Positions 61,279-64,000 of a stretch of DNA of 64,000 nucleotides are shown in pieces; the stretch's first letter is position 1; each line of letters begins with the position of its first letter. Under the pieces are notes generated by a model. It was not told the origin of the DNA, did no database searches, and saw only the letters and a list, made by a program, of their open reading frames with translations. Made by a program: the position numbers and the translations under genes. This DNA comes from Micromonospora sp. NBC_01813 (GTDB lineage: Bacteria > Actinomycetota > Actinomycetes > Mycobacteriales > Micromonosporaceae), in assembly GCF_035917335.1 (NCBI RefSeq), contig NZ_CP109067.1, positions 1,428,501 to 1,492,500 of the forward strand, in the 5' to 3' direction.

Positions 61279-62811
61279 ATGGCCCTGACCGCTTCGTCGT
61301 CCCCAGAACTCTGGCATCCGGAGTTGCTCGCCGGTCGGCCTGCTGCTGCCGGTCCTGGTCTGCTGCGTAACTTCGTCGGTGGTCGGTTCGTGGATGCGGG
61401 TAGGCGGTTTGCGAAGGTGTCGCCGGTGACCGGTGAGACGGTCTTCGAGGTCGCCGAGGCTGATTCCTCGACGGTGGATGCGGCGGTGGCGGCGGCGCGT
61501 TCGGCGGTGCGTGGCCCGTGGGGTGTGATGGCTGAGCGGGAGCGGGCGTTGGTGTTGCGGGCCGTCGCTGACGAGTTGGACCGCCGGTTCGATGATCTGG
61601 TGGCGGCCGAGGTGGCGGACACCGGAAAACCGGTGAGCCAGGCCCGGACCCTCGACATTCCGCGTGGGGCGGCGAATTTCCGGGCGTTCGCGGAGATCGC
61701 CGCGACCGCGCCGACCGAGTCGTTCACCACGGTCACCCCGAGCGGCGGCCGGGCGTTGAACTACGCGGTCCGTAAACCGGTCGGGGTGGTGGCGGTCGTC
61801 GTGCCGTGGAATCTGCCGTTGCTGCTGCTGACCTGGAAGGTGGCGCCGGCGCTGGCCTGCGGTAACGCGGTGGTGGTGAAGCCGTCGGAGGAGACGCCGG
61901 CGTCGGCGACGTTGTTGGCGGAGGTGATGGCGGCGGTCGGCGTACCCGATGGGGTTTTCAACCTGGTGCACGGTTTCGGGCCGGGGGCGGCGGGGGAGTG
62001 GTTGACGCGGCATCCGGGGGTGGACGCGGTCACGTTCACGGGTGAGTCGGCGACGGGGTCGGCGATCATGCGGGCGGCTGCTGACGGGGTGAAGGCGGTG
62101 TCGTTCGAGCTGGGCGGCAAGAACGCCGGTCTGGTGTTCGCCGACGCGGATCTGGACGCCGCCGTGGCGGGTTCGGTGCGGTCGTCGTTCACCAACGGCG
62201 GCCAGGTGTGTCTGTGCACGGAGCGGTTGTATGTGCAGCGGCCGGTGTTCGACGAGTTCGTCGACCGGCTGGCGGCCGCCGCCCGGGACGCCCGCTACGG
62301 CTGGCCGGCCGACGGGTCGATTGCGACGATGCCGTTGATCTCGCAGGCGCATCGGGACAAGGTGCTGGGCTACTACGACCTGGCCCGCGTCGAGGGCGCT
62401 GAGGTGTTGGCCGGGGGTGGGGTGCCGGTGTTCGGCGATGCCCGGGATGGTGGCGCGTACGTCGAGTCGACGGTGGTGACCGGGTTGGGTCAGTCGGCGC
62501 GGTTGCTGCGGGAGGAGGTGTTCGGTCCGGTCTGCCACATCGCGCCGTTCGACACGGAGGAGGAGGCGTTCGCGTTGGCCAACGACTCCGACTACGGCCT
62601 CGCGGCGACGGTGTGGACCCGTGATGTGGGGCGGGCGCATCGGGCCGGCGCGCGCCTGGATGTGGGCATCGTGTGGGTGAACACCTGGTTCCTGCGGGAT
62701 CTGCGGACGCCGTTCGGTGGGGTGAAGGCTTCCGGGGTGGGCCGGGAGGGTGGCGTGCATTCGCTGGGTTTCTATTCCGAGTTGACCAACGTCTGTGTGG
62801 ACTTTTCATGA
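61279..62811 (+). CDS. amnC: Aldehyde dehydrogenase, 2-aminomuconate-semialdehyde type (AmnC-like)
   Basis: A 510-residue NAD(P)-dependent aldehyde dehydrogenase: VPWNLPLLLL, KPSEETPASA, VTFTGESATGS, general-base Glu in FELGGKNAG and catalytic Cys in FTNGGQVCLCTERL. The GQVCLC context is that of hydroxymuconate/aminomuconate semialdehyde dehydrogenases. It would oxidise the ring-cleavage semialdehyde to 2-aminomuconate. The first about 28 residues (ASSSPELWHPELLAGRP) precede the normal family start LRNFVGG and include a short helix-prone segment that could serve as a shell-targeting peptide. Overlaps the hydratase gene by 4 bases. Confidence 0.82.
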   Translation: MALTASSSPELWHPELLAGRPAAAGPGLLRNFVGGRFVDAGRRFAKVSPVTGETVFEVAEADSSTVDAAVAAARSAVRGPWGVMAERERALVLRAVADELDRRFDDLVAAEVADTGKPVSQARTLDIPRGAANFRAFAEIAATAPTESFTTVTPSGGRALNYAVRKPVGVVAVVVPWNLPLLLLTWKVAPALACGNAVVVKPSEETPASATLLAEVMAAVGVPDGVFNLVHGFGPGAAGEWLTRHPGVDAVTFTGESATGSAIMRAAADGVKAVSFELGGKNAGLVFADADLDAAVAGSVRSSFTNGGQVCLCTERLYVQRPVFDEFVDRLAAAARDARYGWPADGSIATMPLISQAHRDKVLGYYDLARVEGAEVLAGGGVPVFGDARDGGAYVESTVVTGLGQSARLLREEVFGPVCHIAPFDTEEEAFALANDSDYGLAATVWTRDVGRAHRAGARLDVGIVWVNTWFLRDLRTPFGGVKASGVGREGGVHSLGFYSELTNVCVDFS

Positions 62812-63653
62812 CTGTTGATGTTGATGTTGATGTTGATGTTGAGGCGGCTGTCGCGGCGTTGGTCGGGGCGTATGACACCGGGGTGCCGTGTGCGCCGTTG
62901 CGGGACCGCCTGTTGCCGGCCGGTGACGTCGAGGCCGGGTACGCGGTGCAGCGGGCGACGGTTGCCGGTTGGACAGGGGCGGGGCGGCGTCGGGTGGGGG
63001 CGAAGATCGGGTTGACGTCGCCGGTGGTGCAGGCCGCGTTCGGCGTGTTCCAGCCGGATTTCGGGGTGCTGTTCGCCGATATGGCGGTGCCGGATGGTGA
63101 CGAGGTGGACCTGGCCGGGTTGATTCAACCTCGGGTGGAGGCGGAGGTGGCGTTCGTCCTCGGCGTCGATCTGCCGCACGGGCCGGCGACCGTGGTCGAT
63201 GTGCTGCGGGCCACGGAGTTCCTGTTGCCGGCGATCGAGATCGTCGATTCCCGGATCACCGGGTGGGACATCTCGATCGTGGACACGGTGGCGGACAACG
63301 CGTCGTCCGGGCTTTTCGTGTTGGGTGACCGGCCGGTGTCGCCGGCCACCGTGGATCTGCGTGAGTGCGGGATGGTCCTCGAATCGGCCGGTGAGCCGGT
63401 GTCGGTCGGGGCCGGAGCGGCCTGTCTCGGGAACCCGGTGCACGCGGTGGCCTGGTTGGCGTCGACGATGGCCGCTGCCGGGGATCCGCTGCGGGCCGGT
63501 GACATCGTGCTGTCGGGTGCGCTCGGTCCGATGGTGCCGGTCACTCCGGGTGCCGCGTATGAGGCCAGGATCGGCGGGCTCGGTTCGTTGCGGACCAGAT
63601 TCAGCGCGAAGCCGGGGCAGGGTCCTTCGGCCGAGGCAGGGGAGGGGTTGTGA
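62808..63653 (+). CDS. amnF: 2-oxopent-4-enoate (2-keto-4-pentenoate) hydratase
   Basis: A 281-residue enzyme of the MhpD/fumarylacetoacetate-hydrolase family: [77 protein letters not shown]. It hydrates 2-oxopent-4-enoate to 4-hydroxy-2-oxovalerate in meta-cleavage pathways; the related oxalocrotonate decarboxylase is the main alternative. The N-terminus carries a (Val-Asp)4 run from a hexanucleotide repeat, and the C-terminus a Gly/Pro/Ala/Glu tail of about 15 residues. It shares one base with the next start. Confidence 0.86.
   Translation: MTVDVDVDVDVEAAVAALVGAYDTGVPCAPLRDRLLPAGDVEAGYAVQRATVAGWTGAGRRRVGAKIGLTSPVVQAAFGVFQPDFGVLFADMAVPDGDEVDLAGLIQPRVEAEVAFVLGVDLPHGPATVVDVLRATEFLLPAIEIVDSRITGWDISIVDTVADNASSGLFVLGDRPVSPATVDLRECGMVLESAGEPVSVGAGAACLGNPVHAVAWLASTMAAAGDPLRAGDIVLSGALGPMVPVTPGAAYEARIGGLGSLRTRFSAKPGQGPSAEAGEGL
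62814..62843 (+). repeat. GTTGAT hexanucleotide repeat in the hydratase N-terminus
   Basis: Four perfect GTTGAT copies followed by GTTGAG, directly after the start codon region, encode Val-Asp repeats. Length changes would stay in frame. Confidence 0.85.
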
Positions 63654-64000
63654 TGGGTGTCGGGGTGGCGGTGATCGGGTCGGGCAACATCGGCACCGAC
63701 CTGATGATCAAGGTGTTGCGGTTGTCGGAGTCGCTGGACATGGTGGCGATGGTGGGTATCGACCCGGAATCGGACGGTCTGGCCCGCGCCCGCCGGCTCG
63801 GCGTGGCGACGACCGCCGACGGGGTCGACGGCCTGGTCGCGATGCCGGAGTTCGCCGACGTGCGACTCGTCTTCGACGCCACGTCGGCGGGTGCGCACCG
63901 ACGTAACAACGAGGTCCTGCAGGCGCACGGCCGGACGGTGGTCGACCTGACCCCGGCGGCTGTCGGCCCGTACGTGGTGCCGTCGGTGAATCTGGATGTC
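63653..64000 (+). CDS. amnH: Acylating acetaldehyde dehydrogenase (MhpF/AmnH type), 5' part
   Basis: The first 116 residues of a Rossmann-fold enzyme: [19 protein letters not shown] at the N-terminus, then [23 protein letters not shown] and [13 protein letters not shown], typical of CoA-acylating acetaldehyde dehydrogenase. It converts acetaldehyde to acetyl-CoA, usually in complex with 4-hydroxy-2-oxovalerate aldolase. GGGGAGGGG precedes ATG 63653, which overlaps the hydratase stop by one base (a GTG one codon earlier is possible). The gene continues beyond the right edge, and the aldolase gene is expected next. Confidence 0.9.
   Translation, partial: MGVGVAVIGSGNIGTDLMIKVLRLSESLDMVAMVGIDPESDGLARARRLGVATTADGVDGLVAMPEFADVRLVFDATSAGAHRRNNEVLQAHGRTVVDLTPAAVGPYVVPSVNLDV

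Overview
The window is high-GC DNA with frequent GTG starts, many 4-base ATGA/GTGA gene overlaps and actinobacterial families throughout: methylmalonyl-CoA mutase with MeaB, an EspR-like regulator with ImmA, LacI-controlled sugar ABC import, Tat-type and lipoprotein exports, and an IdeR-type iron box. It is probably a chromosomal segment of a filamentous soil or plant-associated actinomycete, and Micromonosporaceae is my best guess. I saw no rRNA, tRNA, insertion sequence, prophage or CRISPR array.

Layout. 0-1.8 kb: end of a secreted-type repeat protein and a metallophosphoesterase. 1.8-6.9 kb: mutA-mutB-meaB on the minus strand. 7.1-9.3 kb: a minus-strand regulator / ImmA protease / membrane protein module. 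9.5-16.6 kb: a sugar locus with a Tat-exported beta-propeller glycosidase divergent from lacI, an FAD oxidoreductase and a binding-protein ABC importer, with two matching LacI-type operators between the divergent arms. 16.7-25.7 kb: a secreted protein, an ArsR-SulP pair with a canonical ArsR/SmtB operator, a membrane-anchored Hsp70, a secreted phosphatase, an SDR, and an LPITG-anchored ice-binding-like (DUF3494) protein with a long Pro/Thr/Ser stalk. 26-33.4 kb: a HAD phosphatase and a complete minus-strand PTS operon (deoR, fruK, IIC, IIB, IIA, polyol dehydrogenase, HPr, enzyme I). 33.7-36.2 kb: a poly-aspartate mini-protein with a two-component system. 36.2-45 kb: methyltransferase, sugar transferase, hydrolase, SCP2-debranching enzyme fusion, aldonolactone oxidase, an anchored protein, a roadblock protein and an iron-box siderophore ATPase.

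45.3 kb to the right edge is one catabolic region and the most interesting part. A plus-strand operon (45.37-55.42 kb) encodes an ABC importer, HyuA, an acyl/aryl-CoA ligase, a fumarase/ASL-type lyase, an enoyl-CoA hydratase and a ThDP enzyme. After a convergent IclR regulator, a second plus-strand operon (56.42 kb to beyond the window) encodes HyuB, both subunits of an AmnBA-like (2-aminophenol 1,6-dioxygenase type) class III extradiol dioxygenase, two hexameric bacterial-microcompartment shell proteins, one pentameric EutN/CcmL vertex protein, an aminomuconate-semialdehyde-type aldehyde dehydrogenase, a 2-oxopent-4-enoate hydratase and the start of an acylating acetaldehyde dehydrogenase.

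The gene order suggests a microcompartment that handles meta-cleavage of 2-aminophenol or a related aromatic and contains its aldehyde intermediates. The importer, HyuAB and the CoA-linked enzymes probably supply the substrate. The deaminase, decarboxylase, aldolase and any trimeric shell protein would have to lie beyond the right edge or elsewhere.
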